From the NCBI GenBank assembly GCA_030248135.1, contig JASANC010005021.1, positions 1-64,000 of the forward strand: a DNA stretch of 64,000 nucleotides, written 5' to 3'. Positions within the stretch are counted from its first letter, which is position 1, and each line of letters opens with the position of its first letter. Positions 12,886 to 24,800 of the stretch are shown piece by piece. The DNA comes from Theristus sp. LFF4_11 (lineage: Eukaryota > Nematoda > Chromadorea > Monhysterida > Xyalidae). The notes under the pieces were generated by a model. That model was not told the origin of the DNA, made no database searches, and saw nothing but the letters and a program-made list of their open reading frames with translations. Made by a program: the position numbers and the translations under genes.

Positions 12886-15800
12886 ATGGAGACGCCTCCG
12901 ACTCACACCTGCTCGTCCATGTCCACGCAGTCATCACAGCAGAGCTGTTTCTCACCCCGCTGTGGCGATTCGTTGCAGCAACAGAAACACCGGCGGGATC
13001 CGCCAAAACGGTCAGTCCGATTTCGTTCAGTTTGCTGTGTTTTGTGTTGTTTCATTCCACTGATTTTGCAACGTTTTGTTGGGCCTAGGGTTGTTAAAAA
13101 AAAACAAAAATCGTCATTTTTGTTTTTTTTTAAAAAAAATTTTTTTTTTTTGAAAAATTTCAAAAATCAAAGTTGTGCTAAATCAATCAGTGAGTCCGAA
13201 GAACCACATATGACATGCAAGCGCCTCCCGAATGACTCCCGTATGGCGGAACTTTGCAGATTTTGTTTTGGTGACCTCAATTACCCCTTTTCCAAACCGT
13301 CACCATGCCTCTTCTTGTGTTTTGACCTCCAAAACGTCACTAATTGTCCCCAGCTAAGCTAATGCTGAAGTGAAGACAAACATACCGCCTTGAAATTCGA
13401 TCAATTCTTCTGATGGTGTCGCGACGACACGACACGAAGCAGCAACCAGACAACGTAGCGCTTGCAAACGGAGCAGCGAGCACAATCGGACGCTCTGCGA
13501 GGCGAATCGTCACCTTATCTGCATCGGAAATGGTAGGCTAAGCTTTGGGACGCTCAAAAACTTCATCGCAGATGTTGTCGAAGCCTAAAATCAGTCGGTA
13601 AAACGGCCCAAAATCGACTGCTAAAGGTTTTACGAGGTATAATCAAAGAAAATTTTTGTTGAACTTTCGAAAAATTGTGCCAAAATTGAGGTTTTCAGAG
13701 CATATTAGAGGAAAATTTTTCGAATTTTTTTTTTTAAAAAAAATCGGCATTTTTGTTTTTTTTAATCACTTTTTTTTTTAAATTTTCATTTTTGTTTAAC
13801 AACCCTAGTTGGGCCACCCTCATTCACCCACCGCAGCAAAAACAAGTGTGGCTGGCTTTTCAGTTTTTTTTTCATGTGTTTGTTTTTGGAATGTTCGAAG
13901 ATCGAATGAGCCTTTGGTCTCCAGGTGAATGGATCGCACTGGGAAACGGATTGAGGAAGAGAGGCACAGGCGAACTCTAAATTATAGGCAATCGTGTATC
14001 AGCGGATTGGTTGATGATCACGTGATGCATGCTTTCTGTGCAGGCCCGCATTGCTGTGTGGAGGTGGAGTTTGGCTCGGACAGAAAGCATGCACCACGTG
14101 ATCACCAACCAATCACCTGATTGCCTAAAATTTCGAGTTCGACTGTAAAAAGTTGAAACAGTGCAGCACCACATTGCAAAGCAAAAAAGAATTGAAATTC
14201 AAATTTTTCTTCAAGCGGCCATTCTGAAACTCTCAAAACCGATACCCTTGCACTTACCCCTGCTTCCAATTTCGCCCTCATACTCCCTTCACCAGCCTCT
14301 TTTGCCCCTCATGAAGCGATAGAGCATGTGGTATCACAGTACGAACATTAACAGCGCACAAAGTAAAAATAATTTTTATTTCCCTTACAACGCAAAAACT
14401 AGCGGTAAAATTGCGCGTTCATTTGCTACCCAGTAAAGCAGTAATTGGTTTTTCTATCATTCTGAAGTGAAAATTTATTGACGTTCTGATTTCTATGCCC
14501 CGCGCCCAGCCACCGTGGAAAACGTTTGTGAAATGAGCAGTAACTTATCAATTTTTCAGCTGACTTGTCATTTTTATGACCGTGGTCATCTTGTCAAAAA
14601 CTAAACTGATAAGCACTGTGTGAGAATAAAAAGTCTGTTTGCACATCACATCTTTTTGCAATTGAAGATTTTTTTGGTGCAATCACCAGCCCGGCATTTA
14701 TCAGTGGTCGTCTGTCTTTAGTTGTTCTACTACTTCGTTCTCACCTCCTCAAGCACATGTCGACATGTGCAACGACTTTTTTAAGAGCCAAAAAACTTGC
14801 TCAACTTATCGTCGTTTTTTGGTGAGGTGACCGAAAAAAGTCATAAAATATTGAACTCCTATCATTTTTTTGACACGCACGACTGGAAAACGAGAGTGGG
14901 TTCCGTTTTGTCAGACACGTCACGCCAGCTAGGCGTGTGGTGGCCCCAGAGTGGACATATTCAATTAGGAAAATCGTTATCAATAAATAAAGTACGCTCA
15001 GTGTGTCAGGTGTACTACACACACGGACAATGTTACGCTTATGTGTCATTTCGTTTGTTAGATGAAGTGGTGCTAGTGCTAGTGCAGCTAGACACAAGCA
15101 CACCGCTTGCTTTCCGGTTCCATTGTTGCTATTTGTGACGGCGTTCCGGTTCAGGAGGATATGTTCCCACCCCACACAGAAGTTTTGTCGGTGTCGCGTT
15201 TATCGTTGCTTCTCTGTTGTTGTTTTCATACACAGTGAAGCTCTGGTATTCTGTTTGGAAAGAAAATCATTTCACCCCCCATTTTGGTTGACACGATCAG
15301 GCTGTTTCTTGAAAAATAAATAGTTTTTTTTATGGCAACGACAAGCGAAATGACTGGCACGACACAGGTGCTGCGGTGAAAGTCGCAGCCACGGCCATTC
15401 ACGGCTTTATGTCGTTTTCAACCCCATTCACATGTAAAATTTTGCAGTTTTTGTAATGCTGCATTTCTCTGTTCATCAGTGCCCACAATCTGCTGCTCAA
15501 CAATAAGGTCGTTCGTAATGATAGGAACCTAGATGGATAGATTAGAACACAGCCAAATCGCCCCACAAAGAAACAATTTGAGAAGAATGGAATTGAATTT
15601 GACGGTTGTCAACGATCGTGGTGATGACTATCTGACGCAGCGTCGCGTCTCTCATTCCGGAACGCTGGGGCCACAGAATCGGTATTAAAAGAGGTTTTTA
15701 AAGTTGGAAAAGCATTTTTCAATTAAAATTCATTATTTGAGAACGAGAACGGTTGCTGCTAACTCAAAATTTGCCTCTCTTTGCTTGGTCCCACACCAAG

Positions 15801-18800
15801 CTGGTGACCCGTTGGCTTGTCATGCGGACCACGGCTCTGAAAACGCAACGGCCTCGACATTCTGAGAACACTCTTGTACTTACTCATTCCAAATAAAATC
15901 GGATTTCTATGTATAATTTCCAATTGTTTGCCAACTAATTCGATTTGAAACAAAGACCTGCTTTCCATCTTTTCAGTGTGTTCGTCAATCGCAGTCTACA
16001 GCTGTCGAAAATCAAGTTCTATGGTTTTGACATGGACTACACATTGGCTGGTGAGAGATTTTTCAGTTATCAGAAAACTATGCTTTACGACTAACTCTTT
16101 TTTTCTCAGTTGATTTAGTAAATGTTTTTGTCCAGCAGCTAGCTGATCGAATTGCATTTTTGAATTTTTTTTGCAAACAAACAAATCACGAAAAATATTA
16201 TTGGACTTGGCCACTGTGGTGGCGGGTGGGGTGCACTTTGAATTGTTGTGCCACAAAACGGAAAAACATTAGCCGTATAACGAAACATGCTTTAGAACGA
16301 AGCCTGTGGATCCCACTTGAAAACTTTTGAACTGAACACTGAATCTGTCCAATTGTTTGCCTAAATTTGAGGCTATAAATCGCCGGCCTTTGAGCAAATG
16401 GCCTTCGAGCTGGTCATGGAGCGTCTGATCTCGATTGGATACCCGGATGAACTGCGCAAATTCGAATACGTGCCCCATTTTCCTGTTCGGTGAGTGCTGT
16501 GCTTGCGTTTTTTTTGAAGTAAAGGCCACGTCTGGAGACCATGCACTCTGTTATAGACAATAATGTTGCACGGTGATAGAACAAACACACAGGCACCCAA
16601 ACGCTCACAAGCGCGCTACTCTGGTATCGTCGTGTGTAGGGATGGATCCGGCAAATTTGCCGGAATCCGGGCCGGATCCGGCAAAAGCCCATTCCGGCCG
16701 GGCCGGATCCGGCAAAAATTGCCGGAATCCGGACCGGAATGACCTTTTTATGTCTAAAAAACATCTACGCACATTTCGTCATTTCTTCATCACATTTTCA
16801 GCATAAAACAGCACAGACACAGAAACAAAGTCAGCAAGACACAGCACACAGCACATGAACCAACCAAAAATTACAACAACAACAATTGACAAAATTCACA
16901 TCGCATAGGGATAATCAAGTGCTGGCAACACTCCATTCAGAAACATGACCTTTTCGGCGTTTGAGTTGACAGACGAGATCGGCTGTGCACAAACACCTGC
17001 CTGACTTCAGAGAACATTCGTTCGCTTGCCACGCTTGTTAATAGCGGTGCCAGGTATCTGCGCGCGATTGTCGATAGTTTGGGGTATTTAGACGAGTTCA
17101 GCCGCCAAAAGTCTAGCATTAGATCACTTTTATCCGGTTCGTCGATAAAATCATCTGACTCGTACAGATTCATTTCGCCGCGCAGTTCGTCATCAGGACT
17201 GGATTCGCCTGACGGGTTGCGCGGTCGCGCAGCGTGAAACTCAATGCCTCCGTAGAAGCCAGTCGATTTCTTTTTTGGTTCGGGCTCGTGTTCACTTTCG
17301 TCATCGTCGTTGTTCGCGATCTCGGATGTATCGTCGCAGTTTGTGGGCGTCTCCGGTCGTTTCAAGATTTTCTTTGCAATGTGAAGTAGTTCACAACGAA
17401 TCGCGCCTTCATTTTCGAAGACGACTGCAGTATTCTTGAATCGCGGATCAACGTACGTGGCCATGATGTTGGATTCGTTGTGGAAAAGCGCACGGAAGCG
17501 TGTGTCGATGCTGGTCAGCAGCGTTTTTTTCGTCGTACCAATGCCACTCGCATCGACTTGTTCGATGCGCTGCTTCAGCGCGCAAACGGCGGGCAACACC
17601 ATTGAAATGGATTCGTCGTCTCGTGGATTCGTCGTTGGGGGGTTTATGGGGTTTAAAGGCGCATTCATACAGTTTGAATTAATAGCTGCCCCATGAGCAA
17701 CGAGACTATGCTTACGCGAACGCGCAAAACGCCGCAGAGCTACGCAGCACCTGCTGCGTGCGCTAATGATGCAAACGGGTTCGCAAAGCCCCAGTAGCTG
17801 TGGGGGCAGCTGCGTGATTTATTGAATGCGATTTGTGCAATTAGTGCCCGCAGAGGCGCCGCATAGCTGCACGACGTTTTGTGCATTCAAAAAGTGTTTT
17901 TAGCTGCCGCATTGCTGTGCTTCACAATATGCGCGCATCCGCAAAATTTATCACCTGTCTCGCTGGCATTCCATCTGAAACATTCGAGCACTTTTGGTAT
18001 TGTTTTGAATTTGTTGTTTTCTGTTTCTTGCCCGCAAATGTGCTTTGTTTTTGAGGCAACTGAAACGCCTGTTCCAGAGTATTTCACTGAGTCGCTTTTT
18101 TCACTCAATTAGGCAAGAAGGAGTTTTGCTTTGTGCCAGCTCGCAGGCCATGGTGGCGCCGGTCAGGAGAATGCGAACAATGGCATGCTGAAGTCGAAAA
18201 CGTCCGCCGCCGCCGCGTTTCGTTGAAATTGGTGGGGTTGATGCGAACAGCGTTTGGCCTCGACAACATGTCCATTGCGCACGAAATGGTGATTGCGCGA
18301 AAACATAAATCTGAGACACCTCGGCAACACAGGTTGTTATGACACATAAAATATGATAAAATCAATCTTGTTTGATTCGATTTTCACGGGATTTCAAATA
18401 AAATTCCCTGGCAAACGAAATCATTTTGAAATGAGCACCAGCTTCAGCTCTTCTTTCACTGCAAAATATTTGTTGTATTTGTCCAGTAAAACTTGCCACA
18501 CACATGATCAGATTCTTTCTGTCTTCGGTTTTCTTGTCCCCGTTCGTTGTTCTGATTGATTTTTTTAAATTTTGCAATTGTTTGTTGTTGATCAAAAAAC
18601 TACCTGTTTTTGTTTGCTTGCTTGCTCACCGTTTTTTGAAAGCTACCTCGTCAAAGTTTCAGCACACGAACAGTAATAAAAAAACAACAAAAATCACAAC
18701 CAATCAAACTTCCACAACCAAACTTCAAATGAAATAATGCAACAGAATAAAACAATAAAACAACTTTGAAAAGTAGTCTGTTGGTCAAAAAATCCCAAAG

Positions 18801-21800
18801 ACAGCATTTGGACTTTTAGAATTTTTGACAACATTTTGAATTTAATGAAGTTTTTAAGCATCGTAACAGCTTGGATGGACGTCGGGACTCCGGAACAGTT
18901 TTTCTGATTTCCTGAAGCTAAAAATCGAAATTCTGAACACTGAAAAAGCTGTTGGCATCTGATGGCTATTGCGTGCCACTGCCGTGCAATGCAGAGCACT
19001 TGTCACAAACCCAGCGACATAGTGATGTTTCACGTCAACACTGGGTGTTTTGATCAACAATACCTCTTCATTTGCTTCACCAGCTGTGCGCTTTTTTACT
19101 TCCAGATCTATAAAGTTTATTAGTTTGACGGCGCGTAAATAATTTCTCTAGAACGCGGACGCACTGTGCAGCTGTGCTGCAGCTAGAAGCACGTTCCGAA
19201 TGCATAAAAAGCCGCATAGCTACGGAGCAGTTGTTGGGTGCGCTGATGAACTTTGCGAACGCGTGTTGTTGCGTAGCTGCCCCACAGCTGCACGCGCCTT
19301 GCGAATGCGTAAAAAGCGCATAGCTATCATTCTCCTGTTGGGGGCGCTGATGAAACAACGCGAACGCGTTTTGCAGTGTTTAATAGCCGCGCGTGCTTAA
19401 AAAACATTGTATGAATGCCGCTTTAGGGGATCACGGCACCCCCGCACACCCACGGTAACACACGTCGCTAAAATCGCTGGTGTTCTGGGGCTCACAAAAA
19501 AGCAACTGTTTGACAGCTAACTGAATATGACTGATTTCAAAAAAAACCTGCTATTGTTCATCAACAACGTCGGCCAAAAGCTGGCAGCCACGTTTTTTAT
19601 AATGGACTATGCTGCACATAAGTTTACCACTCAAGACAAAAGCAGTGAACCGTTTACCATTGAACAGAACACTAAACTAAAGAAGCGCTCACTGATCACA
19701 TATCAAATGCAAAACAACAAAACCAACAAAGCACCGAAACAAATTTGTCAAACCATTGAACAGCTCTGAAACGGAGGAATCAACGTGTTAATTCGCGGGT
19801 CTCGGCCATTCCGGCCGGATCCGGCAAAATTGCGCCGGAATCCGGACCGGATCCGGATCCAATTTTAGGCGCCGGAATCCGGAATCCGGACCGGAACCGG
19901 TTCCATCCCTAGTCGTGTGTGTGTCTGCCTGTGTGTTTGTTTGTGATCGTGAAACACGGCTGTGTTGTGACGTAGGATCTAATTCTCAATCGGTCCGACT
20001 TTTAACTGAAGCAGCTTGAAAATTTAGCAGTTTGTTTCTGCCAGAACGATGCGAACGACTCTTAAAATTGCAAAGGACTCTCCAAAGAAAAGTTCTGTTT
20101 TGTGTGTGTATAACGCTAATAATGACCACAGCACCAAATCTCAATGCGCAATCGTTGTTTTCTCAGTTTTTTTACTATTATCTATAATCTTTTCGATTCT
20201 GCCATGCCGTTATCTGTGACACTGTCATACAAACCATTGAGTGCACGCATGAGGATAATAATTGGAACGAGACTGAAGAAATCAATCGTTCACCACTAGG
20301 GATGGATCCGGCAAATCCGGCTCAAACACGTTCCGGCCGGGCCGGATCCGGTAAAAATTGCCGGAATCCGGACCGGAATGGCCTTTTTATGTCTAAAAAA
20401 ACACCCACGCTCACTGAAAGACGCGACGCTTGTGTGTACACTTTCCAGTGGCCTTTGGTTCGACATGGAGTTCGGTAATTTGCTGAAGGTCGATGCGTAT
20501 GGCAACATTCTGGTCGGCGTACACGGATTCCACTACATGAAGCCGTTGGTGTTTTTTTCTAGTTTTTTTGTTGACTTCCTTGTTTTGTTGAATGGTTTCA
20601 ACAAAAGCCAATTCGGAACACTTCAATAATGCGCGCACCGGAACTGAATCGGGCTCCTAATTTGGTGTTGTGTTGTGTTCCAGGCAAGAGATCGAGCAGC
20701 TCTACCCGAACAAGTTCATGCACCTGCACGAGCACCGCGTCTACGTGCTGAACACGCTGTTCAATCTGCCCGAGACCTACATACTCGCGTGCATGGTCGA
20801 CTACTATGATAACGCGCCCTGCTACACAAAGTCGGTGGAGGAGCGGGCGGCGGTGGTTTTCGAGTTTTTTAATTTAATTAATTTTAATTTTTAATTTAAT
20901 TAATTTTAATTTTTAATTTTTGAATTTGGTGAATGAAATCATGAGCGCTGAGAAGAGAGCGGGACACACGCCGTTTACAGGGCAGGGTTTTTTTGCTGAA
21001 TTGATGGGGAATATCGTTCGCGATCGACCGCTGATCGAACACTGAAAGAGTTCATCTGGAAAATATATGCAACACGACGTGATGACCAACCAATCAGCGC
21101 TGAGGACTGCTCAAGACCAACCAATCAGCGCTGAGGATTGCTCATGACCAACCAATCAGCTAGTTGCATATATTAGCGAGATAGACTGTAATAGCTTTTT
21201 TGCTTCTAGTGATAGCTTCTTCTGGTTCACACTTCTAGTTATAGTAGTTGAGCTTATTGTCGACTCTCAGAGGACGCCCGCGCACACGTGACTCCAAGCT
21301 CCTCCACAGCAATACCACAGCCAGCACAGAATGCACGTGTTGTGCACTCAACCAATCAGCTAATTGCAAATGATACACAGTGATTGACTGTAAATAAACT
21401 GCAATAAGATGGTGTCAAGGTGTGAAATACGATGGTGGGGTTTGAATACGGCCCTCCTCAATGCAAACTACGGACGAGCTTTAAAAAATCCACAAAAATT
21501 GTTCACCATAGCCGAGGCGAGAGTTGTTGGCGATTCAATTCAGACATTTTCTTTCAACATTCAGTGTGTTTTTTGTTTTCGTGTGTTCCAGACTGCAACA
21601 CGGCACTGGTGTCGCGTGTGGCGACATTCAGATCACGTATCGATCGATATTTCGTGATGTGCGCGCCGCTGTTGACTGGATTCACGTTGAGGTAAGCTGT
21701 TCGTGTGTTTTCTGAAGTTGCTCTTCTGATTGGTTGCTTTTTGGAATTGGGCACGCCTGATTGGTCGTTGTGTAGCGGAGGAGCCAATGAGTGTACTGAT

Positions 21801-24800
21801 TTATGGTGATCACGTGCATGCATGCTTTCAGTGCGGAAATCGCCGTGGGGGCGGAGTGTGGCTTGCACAGGAAAGCAGGTGTGCACGTGACCACCAACCA
21901 ATCAGCTGATTCCCTATAATGGAGCTCGACTGTGTGCTAATACTAAATTTTGCAAGCAAATACCTGTCTCCAATATGACCGTTTCCGTTCCCATTTCCGG
22001 GTCCAATGAAACCGCGCACGGTGGCCGAACTCGACAAATACGTGATCAAGGATGAGCGTCTGCCAGAGCTGTTGACGCGCATGAGACAACAGTCGAAGAC
22101 GTTTCTGCTGACGAACAGTGGATATCAGTATACGCGGGTGAGTCTGCGGCGGGGGCGGGGCTTGGGGGGTGCATGTGGTTGGGAAGTGGTTGTGCATCAT
22201 GTTTCAAAACGTTGCTGTTGTACTTTGATTGTTGTTGGTGGTGGCAGCATCACAGCACCAGCCATACGTGGACATCAAACAACAATTTTCTCAGAGTGGC
22301 GGTAATGAACAACAACAGCAACACACGACTGCAATGGAGACTGATTGGTCGCCCGTTGTAGCCTTTTTTATCCGATCAGTGCGTGCGAATTCAAATTGAA
22401 TGCAAATAATGGTCGAACTGACAAACAGTGGGTGATTTCTGCTCGACCAGAAAACGTCATGCTGACGTTGACATTGTCACCTGACGGCTTCTTGGAAGTC
22501 TTCACCACACACACGCTATTTTCACTGCGCATCTCCTGCTGGTAGTGGTGCGTTTGCGGTTGTGTCATTGTGCATGTGCCGACATTTCATAACCCGACCG
22601 CAAGGACTTTCTGCGATTACAATTTTTGTTTTTTGAACGCGTCTCATTTGGTCGGCCGTTTCCAGGACATCATGCAGTTTCTGCTCGGCGCCGACTGGAT
22701 CTCGTATTTCGACTTCGTCATCGTCGACGCACGCAAACCGCTGTGGTTCGCCGAGGGCACCGTGTTCAGAGAGGTGAACGGGAAATTCGCAATTGTTGCT
22801 TCCTTCTGGCCACACGTCGGTTGCCGTATGGCACTTTTTTGGGTCTCGTTTTTTTCGTTGTTGTTGTTTTGTTCTGCCAATTTTGCCCCGCTGATCTTCA
22901 GGTGGATATCGACACTGGCGCGCTGAAAATCGGCATGCACACGGGCATGCTGAAGAGCGGCGGTGTTTATTCGGGAGGCGAGTTGGTTTTTGTTAATGGT
23001 TTGAATTGTAAATTTTGATGAATGGCGCTTTTTCGCACGCTTTTCCAGGCTCCTGTTCCGTGTTCACGAAAATGGTCAAGGCTCGCGGCAAGGACGTGCT
23101 GTACATTGGTGATCACATTTTCGGAGATGTGCTACGCTCAAAAAAGGTTGCGTGATTGGTCTGGGTTGTTTTTCTCATCACAATTGTGAACACACAAAGA
23201 CACTGATTAAAAATATGAAAAAATTAAAATTAAAAATGATTTAAAACATAGTTTAGTTGAAAAAACCTATAATCTTAAAATCCTTAAAAAGTCAACTGTC
23301 ATGTAGCACGTCCCAGGCGCTGCTTCCAATTGTATGGCCTATTTTTTTTAAGTGGAAGGGAAAAAGGTTGGAGTTGGGTTTTCGAAAAAGGGGGAAGGGG
23401 ATTTTGTTTGGGGGGTTTTAAATTGTATTCGACAGTAAGTCTAGCGATTTTGTTGCCATACCGAAACTGGGCAACATTGCAAACAGTAAGGAATCGCCTA
23501 AAATCAGTGGCCGCTTGGTTGCTGTGTGTTGTTGCACTTTCAAACAATGCTGCGCTGATTGGCTGGCTTTCCAGACATTGTGCGGCCAATCAGCATAATG
23601 CTGGACATTTCAAATCGCAATGTGTTTCTGCTTCACCATGTTGGGTCGCTTGGTAACCAATCAACGTGTTGACCATTTACCCAAAAAACTACCCATTTTT
23701 GTTTTTTGGCCACAAATTTGGCTCAAATTTCTTTGCAGTCGCGCGGCTGGCGCACATTCCTGGTGGTGCCTGAACTCGAACAAGAACTCCAAGTTTGGTC
23801 CAGTGATTATCCGTTGTTCCAGAAACTGCAGACACTCGACTTGATGATGGCCAATTTGTACAAGTATGTCACGTGCCAGTTTTTTTAGCCAGAATAATAA
23901 AAGACGTGATTTTGAGTTTGTTTGCTTGTTCATTCGGTTGAACCGTATAGCGTATTCGGTTGAATATGTATCATGTCTAGGGTTGGTAAAATGGTAAAAT
24001 CTGGTTTTTTTCGTTTTAAAACCGTTCTAAAACCATAAAAAACCGAATGCTTTCCAGCTCCTAAACTTTCCAGAACTTGGCATCTTCAACTCAAAATAAG
24101 ATATACATCAAAATTAGTGATTTTGAGCAGCGCAAAATGCTGAGCAGTTCAGTTCGACACAGCTAACTGCACCGTTTTTTCAAAAATATAATTTTACATT
24201 TTATCAATCAAACAAAGAATTGTGATTTTTGACCACGAAGTTTAAAAATTTTTAAGGTAAAAAACCGGTTCTTTATTTTTTCAGGAAAAAAACTAAAAAA
24301 AAGGTTTTAAAACGGAAAAGAAACCGGTTCTTTTTCCTGTGCCAACCCTAGTCATGTCGTCAGCGTGTTTTGATTTTGGTTGTTTCTTTCTTGTCCGGTA
24401 ATTACGCAGTAGTGTAACAAGCTTGAATGTTTTTTGAAAATTGAAAAACATCGAAGATTTCTTTAAAGAAATCAGAACAAAAAACGATTTCAAGATATCG
24501 AAAGCTTTTTTTTTAAAAAAACGGAACAGAAAAATACGTTTTTTACGTTTTTTTTTCAGAGACATGGATTCCTCCAGTACAACTACCGTGAATGTTCCCG
24601 ACATGATGCGACTAACACAAGCGATTCGGGTAAATTTTCATTTTTTTCGTTCAATTTTGGTCGTTGTGCATTGGTCAATTTTTAGCCAGCTGAGTTGTTT
24701 TTCTTCTCCTGATCAGCAAAAGTCTCTTTAGTATTTTGAAACCAGGCTCCTTTTTCATAACCTTGAAAAAGGAATTCTGACGTTAACTTTACAGGAGGTT

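Noticed and set aside
17436..17696. Plus-strand frames opposite the hAT transposase
   Set aside because: Shadow frames; the minus strand has the hAT motifs.
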